Assembly: GCA_903853385.1 (NCBI GenBank)
Contig: CAINTJ010000053.1
Coordinates: 1-64,000, forward strand
DNA from: an uncultured Gammaproteobacteria bacterium
Lineage (GTDB): Bacteria > Pseudomonadota > Gammaproteobacteria > Pseudomonadales > Pseudohongiellaceae
Direction of reading: 5' to 3'
DNA: 64,000 bases
A program made the position numbers and the translations under genes. Below are positions 55,311-64,000 of the stretch, piece after piece. Within the stretch, counting starts at the first letter, position 1, and every line of letters begins with the position of its first letter. The notes below the pieces were generated by a model. It made no database searches. It saw nothing but the letters and a program-made list of their open reading frames with translations, and was not told the origin of the DNA.

Positions 55311-56516
55311 ATGACTGCTGCCAACCCGCTGAGCAAACAGAGCCCAGTTGCCACCTCGGCCCTGATGACTACCTACGGTCGTCAGGCAATTGCGTTCACC
55401 CATGGTGAAGGCTGCTACCTGATCGACAGCAACGGCAAACGCTATCTGGATGCGGTGGCTGGGATTGCCGTCAACTCGCTCGGCCACAGTCATGCCGGCT
55501 TCATCCAGGCCATTCGTGACCAGGTCGGCACACTGGTGCACACCTCCAATATTTATGAAGTGCCGCTGCAAAGCCAGCTGGCCAGCGAGCTGTGCCTGCG
55601 TTCCGGCATGCAACAGGTGTTCTTCTGCAATTCCGGCACCGAAAGCATCGAAGCTTCCATCAAGCTGGCACGCAAATGGGCCTGGCAGAAAGGCATCAGC
55701 GATGGCGTGATCCTGGTAACCGAAGGCGCCTTCCATGGCCGTACGCTTGGCGCGCTGGCCGCCACCCACAGTGCCAAATACCAGGAAGGCTTCGGCCCGT
55801 TGCCGGGCGGTTTTCTGCGCGTGCCCTATAACGATGTGCCGGCGATGGCGGCGGCAATCAACGCCAATGCCAATATCATCGGCATCATGGTGGAACCGGC
55901 CCAGGGCGAGGGCGGCGTGCAGCTGCCAGCGCCCGATTACCTGCGCAAACTGCGCGACTTGTGCGACCAACATGATTTGCTGCTGATCGTGGATGAAGTA
56001 CAAACCGGCAATGGCCGCACCGGCCGCTATTTTGCGTGCCAGCACAGTGGTGTCTTGCCTGACATCCTTGCCACCTCCAAAGGACTTGGCAACGGCTTTC
56101 CAATAGGCGCCTGCCTGGCCGCCGGCAAGGCCGCCGGCATTTTCCAGCCCGGCCATCATGGCTCTACCTTCGGCGGCAGTCCGCTGGCATGTCGGGCAGC
56201 GCTGGCAGTGTACGAAGCTCTCAACAAGGAAGATCTGGTCGGCAATGCCGAGCGCATTGGCCGTTATTTGCAGGATGGCTTGCGCGCCAGCCTCAAGGAC
56301 TGCAGCAAAGTGGTGGAAATTCGCGGACTGGGCCTGTTGATCGGCGTCGAGCTGGATCGGCCCTGCAAAGAGCTGGTGGAACGCGCGCGTGAACAAGGCT
56401 TGCTGCTCAACGTCACCGCCGACAAGGTCATCCGGCTGGTGCCGCCGTTGACGCTGAACCAGACAGAAGCTGACTTCATCATCAGCGTCATCAGCAAGCT
56501 CGTGCAGGAGTTGTAA
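55311..56516 (+). CDS. argD: Acetylornithine (and succinyl-DAP) aminotransferase
   Basis: The 401-residue class III aminotransferase has the PLP Lys at K257 ([14 protein letters not shown]), near E. coli ArgD K255, together with [17 protein letters not shown] and GAFHGRTLG. It makes N-acetylornithine in arginine synthesis and may act in lysine synthesis. argF starts two bases after its stop, so the two are an operon, probably under ArgR. Confidence 0.94.
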   Translation: MTAANPLSKQSPVATSALMTTYGRQAIAFTHGEGCYLIDSNGKRYLDAVAGIAVNSLGHSHAGFIQAIRDQVGTLVHTSNIYEVPLQSQLASELCLRSGMQQVFFCNSGTESIEASIKLARKWAWQKGISDGVILVTEGAFHGRTLGALAATHSAKYQEGFGPLPGGFLRVPYNDVPAMAAAINANANIIGIMVEPAQGEGGVQLPAPDYLRKLRDLCDQHDLLLIVDEVQTGNGRTGRYFACQHSGVLPDILATSKGLGNGFPIGACLAAGKAAGIFQPGHHGSTFGGSPLACRAALAVYEALNKEDLVGNAERIGRYLQDGLRASLKDCSKVVEIRGLGLLIGVELDRPCKELVERAREQGLLLNVTADKVIRLVPPLTLNQTEADFIISVISKLVQEL

Positions 56517-56518
56517 TC

Positions 56519-57430
56519 ATGACCGTCCGACACTTCCTTACCCTGCTCGATCTCAGCAAAGCCGAACTGCTGGCCCTGCTCAAACGGGCTGGCGAGCTCA
56601 AGCACATGCAATACAGCGGCATCCCGCACGAATACCTGAAGAACAAGACCCTGGCGATGGTGTTCGAGAAAGCCTCCACTCGCACGCGCGTGTCGTTTGA
56701 AACGGCGATGACCCAGCTGGGCGGAGCCTCCATTTTCCTGTCTCCCACCGATACCCAGCTTGGTCGGGGCGAGCCGATTGAAGACACCGCCCGCGTGTTG
56801 TCCCGCATGGTGGATGCCATCATGGTGCGCACCTACGGCCACGAGAAGATCAAAACCTTTGCCGGCTATTCGCGGGTACCGGTGATCAATGCGCTCACCG
56901 ATGATCACCATCCCTGCCAGTTGCTGGCCGATCTGCAGACCTATGTCGAACATCGCGGCGATATCAGCGGCAAAACCGTGTGCTGGGTGGGCGATGGCAA
57001 CAACATGTGCAATTCATTTATCCATGCGGCGCATCTGCTGGATTTCGAATTGGTGGTGGCCTGCCCCACTGGTTATGAGCCACAGGCTGACCTGCTCACC
57101 ACGTTTGCCAACAATGTCCGCATCGAACGCAATCCGCAGCTGGCCGTGCGCGGGGCGGCGCTGGTTGCCACCGACGTATGGGCCTCGATGGGCCAGGAAG
57201 CCGAACAGCAGAAGCGCACGGCGGCCTTCGCCGCCTATCAGGTCGACAGTGAGCTGATGGCCCTGGCCGCGTCCAGCGCGATCTTCCTGCACTGCCTGCC
57301 GGCGCATCGCGGCGAAGAAGTCAGCGCCGGCGTCATTGATGCGCCCGACTCGCTGGTTTGGGAAGAAGCTGAAAACCGCTTGCATGCCCAGAAAGCCCTG
57401 CTGGAATTCCTGCTCTGCCACCAGCACTGA
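56519..57430 (+). CDS. argF: Ornithine carbamoyltransferase
   Basis: The 303-residue enzyme has the carbamoyl-phosphate site STRTR at 53-57 and the ornithine-side motif HCLPAHRG. It forms citrulline from ornithine. Its anabolic role is inferred from pairing with argD and absence of arcA/arcC. Confidence 0.95.
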   Translation: MTVRHFLTLLDLSKAELLALLKRAGELKHMQYSGIPHEYLKNKTLAMVFEKASTRTRVSFETAMTQLGGASIFLSPTDTQLGRGEPIEDTARVLSRMVDAIMVRTYGHEKIKTFAGYSRVPVINALTDDHHPCQLLADLQTYVEHRGDISGKTVCWVGDGNNMCNSFIHAAHLLDFELVVACPTGYEPQADLLTTFANNVRIERNPQLAVRGAALVATDVWASMGQEAEQQKRTAAFAAYQVDSELMALAASSAIFLHCLPAHRGEEVSAGVIDAPDSLVWEEAENRLHAQKALLEFLLCHQH

Positions 57431-57862
57431 GCCTGGCCACCCCGGCGGCGGCACTGCCAGCGGGGTTTTGGTGGCGTGATTTCAGGCTGATCCGCTCAGC
57501 CGGGTGGCATTCCCCGGCATTTTCCCTATTTTTCGCAGCCAGGCCTTGCCTGAACCCGGCAAAGCCAGCCTTTGCCAAAAAGCAAGGGAAAGATATCGCG
57601 CTGCCAGCATAACTGGCCCGATTTTTGATTACCCCGCTCCGCAATTTCCCCCACAAACTATCCACAAAAAATTAACAGCCTTTCCCCCTTGTCAGCAATT
57701 TTTACCCCCTGATATAGTGTGCCCAGAACAAGAACACCCAATATCTAGTGCTTTCGACGGACTGACCCGCACTACCAGTCCCTGACCCGGCTGCAAAACC
57801 GGCTCCAAATGCAACACCCAGAATAAGTAAAAAGGCACAGCCACTTACAGGACATATACAAC
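57431..57862. other. Regulatory region between argF and nrdA
   Basis: This 432-base gap has a weak terminator-like hairpin after argF (CCCCG 57440-57444 with CGGGG 57461-57465, then TTTT), a DnaA-box-like CTATCCACA at 57658-57666, and the nrd promoter described separately. No gene is recognised. The transcript leader from about 57725 would be near 140 bases. Confidence 0.6.
57689..57751 (+). promoter_or_regulatory. nrdAB promoter with a pair of NrdR-like boxes
   Basis: TTGTCA (57689-57694) and TATAGT (57713-57718) with an 18-base spacer form a good sigma-70 promoter. NrdR-like boxes lie at 57705-57720 (right half TATAGTGT exact, left half poor) and 57736-57751 (ACCCAATATCTAGTGC, 13 of 16 to the remembered consensus). 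They are 31 bases apart start to start, the typical three-turn spacing, and the first overlaps the -10, so NrdR should repress here. Confidence 0.65.
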
Positions 57863-60763
57863 ATGCAGACCACCACTGAAGCCCCCGGCTCTTCCCCCCG
57901 TCCCGGCAGCCGTACCAGCAGCGCCACAACCGACAGTCTTGCAATCACCGCCCCCGGCCAGCTGCGCGTCATCAAGCGCAACGGTGCCGTGGTGATCTAC
58001 GACCCGTCCAAGATCACCGTGGCGATCACCAAGGCCTTTCTGGCGGTGGAAGGCGGCAATGCGGCCGGCTCCACCCGCGTGCATGAAGTGGTGAATGAGC
58101 TGGTGCTGGAGATCAGCAACATCTTCAAACGCCGCATGCCGTCCGGCGGCAGCATGCACATCGAAGACATCCAGGACCAGGTCGAGCTGGCGCTGATGCG
58201 CTCGGGCGAGCACAAGGTGGCGCGCTCCTACGTGATTTACCGCAACGAGCACGCCCGCCAGCGCGAACAGCAGCACCAGAAAGACCCGCAGAGCGACCTG
58301 ATGGTGACGATGGAAGACGGCACCGCCCGCCCGCTCGACACCCACCGCCTGCGCACTGTCATCAACGAAGCCTGTGAAGGCCTGTTTGGCTGTGAAGGCA
58401 GCAAGATCTATGAAGACACGCTGAAGAACCTCTACAGCGGCGTCAACATCAACGACGTGCGCGTGTCGCTGGTGATGGTGGCACGTACCATGGTGGAACA
58501 GGAGCCCAACTACAGCATCGTGGCCGCGCGCTTGCTGCTCGATACCTTGCGCAGCGAAGCGCTGCGCTTCCTCGGCGTGGCCGACAGCGCCACCCAGAGT
58601 GAAATGCACTACCGCTATGCCGCCACCTTGCGCCCCTACATCGAAAAAGGCGTGCAGCTGGAACTGCTGTCACCCGAACTGCTGAAGTTCGACCTGGCAC
58701 GGCTGGGCGAAGCCATGAAAGCCGAGCGCGATGACCAGTTCACCTACCTCGGCCTGCAAACCCTGTATGACCGCTACTTCATCCACAGCGAAGGCATCCG
58801 TATCGAACTGCCGCAGATCTTCTTCATGCGGGTGGCGATGGGCCTGGCCATCAACGAAGCCAACAAGGAAGAGCGTGCCATCGAGTTTTATAACCTGTTA
58901 TCGACGTTCGACTACATGGTCAGCACCCCGCAGCTGTTCAACTCCGGCACGCTGCGCCCGCAGTTGTCGTCATGCTTCCTGACCACGGTGCCGGACGACC
59001 TCAGCGGCATCTACCACGCCATCCACGACAACGCCATGCTGTCGAAATTCGCCGGCGGCCTCGGCAACGACTGGACGCCGGTGCGCGCACTGGGCGCCTA
59101 TATCAAGGGCACCAACGGCAAATCGCAGGGCGTGGTGCCGTTCCTGAAAGTGGTGAATGACACCGCGGTGGCAGTCAACCAGGGCGGCAAACGCAAAGGC
59201 GCCGTGTGCTCCTATCTGGAAACCTGGCATCTGGACATCGAGGAATTCCTGGAACTGCGCAAAAACACCGGTGATGACCGTCGCCGCGCGCATGACATGA
59301 ACACCGCCAACTGGATTCCTGACCTGTTCATGAAGCGCGTGTTCAGCGACGGCAAGTGGACACTGTTCTCGCCCAACGAAGTGCCGGACCTGCACGAACT
59401 GCACGGCAATGCCTTCGAAGCACGCTACACCCACTACGAACAGCTGGCGGCTGACGGCAAGATCTACGTACACAAGACCGTGCAAGCCAAAGACCTGTGG
59501 CGCAAGATGCTGTCGATGTTGTTTGAAACCGGCCATCCGTGGATGACCTTCAAGGACGCCTGCAACATCCGCTCGCCGCAGCAGCATATCGGCACCGTGC
59601 ATTCCTCGAACCTGTGCACCGAGATCACGCTCAACACCAGCAAGGATGAAATCGCCGTGTGCAACCTGGGTTCCATCAACCTGGTCAATCACGTTACCGA
59701 GAAAGGCCTTAACCGCGACAAGCTCAAGAAGACCATCACCACCGCCGTGCGCATGCTCGACAACGTCATCGACATCAACTATTACTCGGTGCCGCAGGCA
59801 AAAACCTCGAACATGAAGCACCGTCCGGTCGGCCTCGGCATCATGGGCTTCCAGGACGCACTGTATGTGCAGAAGATTGCCTACTCGTCGGATGCGGCCA
59901 TCACCTTCGCCGACCGCTCGATGGAAGTGATCAGTTATCACGCCATCGAAGCTTCTACGCTGCTGGCGGAAGAACGCGGCACCTACGAAAGCTACAAGGG
60001 CTCGCTGTGGGACCGTGGCATCATGCCGCTGGATTCACTGGAAATGCTGCGGGAAGCGCGCGGCGCGGAATACCTGCAAGTGGACACCAGCAGCACACTC
60101 GACTGGGCGTCGTTGCGTCAGCGCGTGCAGGCCAAAGGCATGCGCAACTCCAACGTGATGGCGATCGCCCCCACTGCCACCATCGCCAACATCACCGGCG
60201 TGTCGCAGTCAATCGAGCCCACCTACCAGAACCTGTATGTGAAATCGAACCTGAGCGGCGAATTCACCGTGGTGAACCCGTACCTGATCCGCGACCTCAA
60301 ACAATTGGGCCTGTGGGACAGCGTGATGCTGAACGATCTCAAATACTACGAAGGCAGCGTGCAGAAGATCGACCGCATCCCGGATGATCTGAAAGTGTTG
60401 TACGCCACCTCGTTTGAAATCAGCCCGCAGTGGCTGGTAGAAGCCGCCAGCCGCCGCCAGAAATGGATCGACCAGGCGCAGTCACTCAACCTGTACATTG
60501 CCGATGCCAATGGCAAGAAACTGGACGTGACCTACCGCATGGCGTGGCTGCGTGGTCTCAAGACCACCTATTACCTGCGCGCGCTCTCTGCCACCAGCAC
60601 CGAGAAATCGACGGTGAGCGGCGGCCAGCTCAATGCAGTCAAAACCACGGCTGCACCAGTGATGCAAGCCAATGGCCCGATCGCCGACGGTCTCGACGGC
60701 CCGGCCGCCGATGTGCCCAAGGCCTGCTCGATCGACAACCCCGACTGTGAAGCCTGTCAATAA
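57863..60763 (+). CDS. nrdA: Ribonucleoside-diphosphate reductase, class Ia, large subunit
   Basis: The 966-residue subunit has an ATP-cone (about 33-125, [16 protein letters not shown]) for allosteric control, then the catalytic barrel with C371 (QLSSCFLTT), [11 protein letters not shown] and the radical-shuttle tail [12 protein letters not shown] with redox cysteines at the very end. It reduces ribonucleoside diphosphates using the radical made by NrdB. It is about 200 residues longer than E. coli NrdA (761), a size seen in some other bacterial NrdA groups. AGGA precedes ATG. Confidence 0.95.
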   Translation: MQTTTEAPGSSPRPGSRTSSATTDSLAITAPGQLRVIKRNGAVVIYDPSKITVAITKAFLAVEGGNAAGSTRVHEVVNELVLEISNIFKRRMPSGGSMHIEDIQDQVELALMRSGEHKVARSYVIYRNEHARQREQQHQKDPQSDLMVTMEDGTARPLDTHRLRTVINEACEGLFGCEGSKIYEDTLKNLYSGVNINDVRVSLVMVARTMVEQEPNYSIVAARLLLDTLRSEALRFLGVADSATQSEMHYRYAATLRPYIEKGVQLELLSPELLKFDLARLGEAMKAERDDQFTYLGLQTLYDRYFIHSEGIRIELPQIFFMRVAMGLAINEANKEERAIEFYNLLSTFDYMVSTPQLFNSGTLRPQLSSCFLTTVPDDLSGIYHAIHDNAMLSKFAGGLGNDWTPVRALGAYIKGTNGKSQGVVPFLKVVNDTAVAVNQGGKRKGAVCSYLETWHLDIEEFLELRKNTGDDRRRAHDMNTANWIPDLFMKRVFSDGKWTLFSPNEVPDLHELHGNAFEARYTHYEQLAADGKIYVHKTVQAKDLWRKMLSMLFETGHPWMTFKDACNIRSPQQHIGTVHSSNLCTEITLNTSKDEIAVCNLGSINLVNHVTEKGLNRDKLKKTITTAVRMLDNVIDINYYSVPQAKTSNMKHRPVGLGIMGFQDALYVQKIAYSSDAAITFADRSMEVISYHAIEASTLLAEERGTYESYKGSLWDRGIMPLDSLEMLREARGAEYLQVDTSSTLDWASLRQRVQAKGMRNSNVMAIAPTATIANITGVSQSIEPTYQNLYVKSNLSGEFTVVNPYLIRDLKQLGLWDSVMLNDLKYYEGSVQKIDRIPDDLKVLYATSFEISPQWLVEAASRRQKWIDQAQSLNLYIADANGKKLDVTYRMAWLRGLKTTYYLRALSATSTEKSTVSGGQLNAVKTTAAPVMQANGPIADGLDGPAADVPKACSIDNPDCEACQ

Positions 60764-60813
60764 CGCCTAGTGGCAAACCATTGAATAACGATAAAAAGGA
60801 AGAGGACCAACCC

Positions 60814-62148
<1,335 letters not shown>

Positions 62149-62155
62149 TTGGACC

Positions 62156-62189
62156 GGGGACTGTCCCCGCCGGGGCCTGTCCCCTTTTT
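62156..62189 (+). terminator. Terminator-like palindrome after nrdB
   Basis: GGGGAC (62156-62161) pairs with GTCCCC (62179-62184), an inner CCCC/GGGG pair strengthens it, and five T follow. The GGGGACTGTCCCC motif is also like a common proteobacterial repeat, so this may be a recruited REP element. Confidence 0.65.
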
Positions 62190-62210
62190 CATCGATTAGA
62201 GGAAATGAAC

Positions 62211-62513
62211 ATGTCCGACCGCAACGAAGCCGGCAAAGAAGCCAGCCAGAACGCTGAACAAACCCTGATGACGCTCGATCAGCTAAGCCAGACGCTGGAA
62301 GTAATGAGCGCGGTGGTCGATCGCCTGAAATCGCATCTCAACCGCCAGTTGTCGTTGACGCAGGAACTGTTCAACGACGAGGAGAAGGTGCGCAAGGCGG
62401 AAGCGGAGCAACGCGCGGACTCAGCGCGCAAGTTGCAGCAGGAGAGTTTTGTGGTGGAGATTACGCAGAAGGAGTTGGAGTCGAGCAGTAAGGGGAAGAA
62501 GGTTATTCATTGA
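62211..62513 (+). CDS. Small coiled-coil protein of unknown function
   Basis: From ATG 62211 (AGAGGAA eight bases upstream; ATG 62205 overlaps that site) the protein has 100 residues. It is charged and helical, with heptad-like LDQLSQTLEVMSAVVDRLKSHL (in pieces) and a Lys/Glu-rich second half, and no membrane segment. It lies 62 bases after nrdB, beyond a terminator. I do not recognise it. Confidence 0.65.
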   Translation: MSDRNEAGKEASQNAEQTLMTLDQLSQTLEVMSAVVDRLKSHLNRQLSLTQELFNDEEKVRKAEAEQRADSARKLQQESFVVEITQKELESSSKGKKVIH

Positions 62514-62576
62514 TAGATAAAATAAATTGATGAATAAAAAATACTCTCCTATATCTGTGAAGCGCCGGCTTTCATG

Positions 62577-62596
62577 AAATAGGAGTCAGAGTCGCA
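62577..62596. repeat. Partial REP/MITE-like motif
   Basis: AAATAGGAGTCAGAGTCGC repeats the end motif of the palindrome at 3698-3780 (GGAGTCAGA). No mate arm is clear nearby, so it is probably a remnant. Confidence 0.45.
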
Positions 62597-62690
62597 TTTC
62601 CTGGTAGCTCTGCTTTTCTACTCAGCCAGATAAACTGGCAACTCGCTGAATCAGTTCTAAACTGGAGGAAATTTGAAATGGATTTCAAAT

Positions 62691-62963
62691 ATGCCAACCA
62701 TCTCCATGTTCTACGGCATCCTGATCAGGATATTTTTCCAGGATACCGACTGCCACCAACTGCCACATATCCATGCCCAGTATCAGCAAGCAATCGCAGT
62801 TTATGCGATTGCAGACGGCGTATTGCTGGCTGGATCACTACCCCCAAACAAGCATAAACTTGTCGTTGCCTGGATTGAGATCCATAGGGATGAACTACAG
62901 GCTGACTGGGACTTGGCCGTTGACAGCCAACCCACCTTCCGCATCAAAGGTCTGGATCAATGA
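62691..62963 (+). CDS. DUF4160 protein
   Basis: The 90-residue protein starts MPTISMFYGILIRIFF, the usual start of DUF4160, and has PHIHAQYQ and GSLPPNKHKLVVAWIEIH. In-frame TTG 62673 and the ribosome-binding site GGAGG at 62664-62668 suit a slightly longer form; ATG 62678, best spaced from that site, is out of frame. Function unknown. It overlaps the DUF2442 gene by ATGA; these two families occur as a pair that resembles a toxin-antitoxin module. Confidence 0.85.
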   Translation: MPTISMFYGILIRIFFQDTDCHQLPHIHAQYQQAIAVYAIADGVLLAGSLPPNKHKLVVAWIEIHRDELQADWDLAVDSQPTFRIKGLDQ

Positions 62964-63202
62964 GAATTACTGATCTGAAAGTTGGCAAAGACTGGCAGCT
63001 TATCGTTACTGCTGATGATGGCCGCATCGGTACTTTCGACGTGCAGCCTTTTCTGGATGGCCAGGTATTCCAACCGTTGCGCAACACCGAAGAGTTTCGC
63101 AAGGTTGCCAATGGCGGTTACTTCATTGAATGGGCATGTGGAGCTGACTTGTCGGCTGACACCATCGAAGCGCACTGGCGGCTTTGCAATCAAGTAGCTT
63201 GA
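62960..63202 (+). CDS. DUF2442 protein
   Basis: The 80-residue protein has the DUF2442 pattern: MRITDLKVGKDWQLIVTADDGR, FDVQPFLDG and FIEWACGADLSADTIE (partial pieces). DUF2442 proteins are usually encoded directly after DUF4160 and may act as the antitoxin or partner. ATGA overlap with the gene upstream shows co-translation. Confidence 0.87.
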   Translation: MRITDLKVGKDWQLIVTADDGRIGTFDVQPFLDGQVFQPLRNTEEFRKVANGGYFIEWACGADLSADTIEAHWRLCNQVA

Positions 63203-63339
63203 TTGATATTTCTCCCCGCAAATCGGACCAGTCCTTGCACGGCCACCTACCCCTTGTTTTCCTGCCCTGAGTATCTATATAAAGCAGGCCTTGCTCGTTG
63301 CGAGCCAGGTCTCCCTTCCATCCTCTTTGGTAACCCTCC

Positions 63340-63843
63340 ATGAGTGCTCAAGCAATCATTCAATTCCGCAAAATGCTGGAAAACCTCGACAACTGCCTGG
63401 CCAAGGCCGAAAGCCATGCCACCGCCAAAAAATTCGACGTCAATGTGTTGGCCTCTTACCGGCTGGCGCCCGACATGTTCCCGCTGGTGAAGCAGATCCA
63501 GTCCTGCTGCGACACCGCCAAATTCGCGGCGGCCTATTTGTCGCAGCAGACGCCGCCCAAACATGAAGACAACGAAACCACGTTTGCCGACTTGCGCGCG
63601 CGTATCGCCAAAGTAGTCGGCTACCTGAGCGGCTTCCAAGCCGGGGATTTTGCCGGCTACGCCAGCGTCAAGGTGTCGCCCAACTGGGCGCAAGGCAAAT
63701 GGCTGACCGGCGATGAGTATCTGGAAGAAGTCGCCATCCCCAATTTCTATTTCCACGTCATGGCCAGCTACGCCATCCTGCGCCATGCCGGCGTCGATGT
63801 GGGCAAAATGGATTATCTGGGCACCGTCAATATGAAAGACTAA
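63340..63843 (+). CDS. DUF1993 (DinB-like) protein
   Basis: The 167-residue protein is helical and fits DUF1993: MFPLVKQIQSCCDTAK, then ADLRARIAKVVGYLSGF and NFYFHVMASYAILRHAGVDVGKMDYLG at the end (pieces). The DinB/DUF1993 fold is a four-helix bundle that often binds a metal with three His; here His residues near 135 and 145 might take part. Role unknown. Confidence 0.87.
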   Translation: MSAQAIIQFRKMLENLDNCLAKAESHATAKKFDVNVLASYRLAPDMFPLVKQIQSCCDTAKFAAAYLSQQTPPKHEDNETTFADLRARIAKVVGYLSGFQAGDFAGYASVKVSPNWAQGKWLTGDEYLEEVAIPNFYFHVMASYAILRHAGVDVGKMDYLGTVNMKD

Positions 63844-63855
63844 CCCCTGCCAAAC

Positions 63856-63905
63856 AGGGATCAGAGTCACTTTTCTTGACCAGGCTTGGTAGCCGCCAAG
63901 CCTGG
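63856..63905. repeat. REP-like palindrome near the right edge
   Basis: After ATCAGAGTCAC, a perfect 10-base stem CCAGGCTTGG (63880-63889) with CCAAGCCTGG (63896-63905) is found. The first motif is related to the element at 3698-3780. It may also end the DUF1993 transcript, though there is no T run. Confidence 0.5.
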
Positions 63906-64000
63906 TATCAAATCATCAACAGGCTGCTGGAATGCCCCCTTTTTTGACAACAACATCCGCAAGCGTTATTCGAATGTTGATAATCACCGTCACCAGCACT

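Noticed and set aside
55140-56396. 418-codon minus-strand frame inside argD
   Set aside because: Antisense of a certain aminotransferase gene; no start site or family.

Overview
The window looks like a chromosomal piece of a Gammaproteobacterium. The divergent bamD / rluD-pgeF pair, mrcB, fklB, rnt and class Ia nrdAB support this, and the block pyrC-rnt...peroxiredoxin...grxD-argD-argF recalls, from memory, the Pseudomonas/Cellvibrionales gene order. No ribosomal RNA, tRNA, phage, integrase, intact transposase or CRISPR array was seen. Almost all genes have close relatives of known family, so the window is mostly core chromosome with a few accessory blocks.

Layout. 1-4700: the 5' part of an exported carboxypeptidase-regulatory-like protein with one heme-c motif, malate synthase G, and an exported two-fold VOC protein. 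4685-21251: a long run on the minus strand holding (in transcription order) a carotenoid-oxygenase-family dioxygenase with lignostilbene/isoeugenol-type residues, a VAO/PCMH-type flavoprotein with its cytochrome c, an orphan Tat-exported protein, a Tat-exported DUF3237 protein, two RND efflux pumps arranged round one TolC-type lipoprotein, and an Omp85-like outer-membrane protein. I read this as a candidate locus for oxidising 4-hydroxyphenyl (lignin-derived phenylpropanoid) compounds, coupled to export of the compounds or their toxic aldehydes. 21355-24804: pgeF, rluD, bamD and a phosphoribosyltransferase. 24857-30181: an Anbu (proteasome-like) peptidase convergent with alpha-E and ATP-grasp genes, plus a branching-enzyme homologue that has lost catalytic residues.

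30328-36900: a type 2 isoleucyl-tRNA synthetase preceded by what looks like a complete Ile-codon transcription attenuator, a class I DAHP synthase, fklB, an MmcQ/YjbR protein and a PurN-like formyltransferase. 36957-43906: a histone-deacetylase-family amidohydrolase, a VanX-like dipeptidase whose signal peptide lies in another frame, a Tat-exported sulfite-oxidase-family molybdoenzyme, and a repeat-rich FecR-domain surface protein cut by one in-frame TAG. 43903-57430: PBP1B, pyrC, rnt, a fused LplT-Aas protein, peroxiredoxin, a cytochrome c, a PnuC transporter beside a thiamine-binding-type protein, a DMT transporter, grxD, argD and argF. 57658-62189: nrdAB behind a promoter with a pair of NrdR-like boxes. 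62205-64000: a small coiled-coil protein, a DUF4160/DUF2442 pair and a DUF1993 protein, flanked by REP-like palindromes.

The most interesting points are the ileS attenuator, a structured intergenic element present twice with covarying stems (19671-19781 and 33692-33803), the phenylpropanoid/efflux locus with its VAO-type flavin-binding His, and two damaged or recoded genes (FecR protein, VanX). All family assignments are by eye and memory; no search was run.
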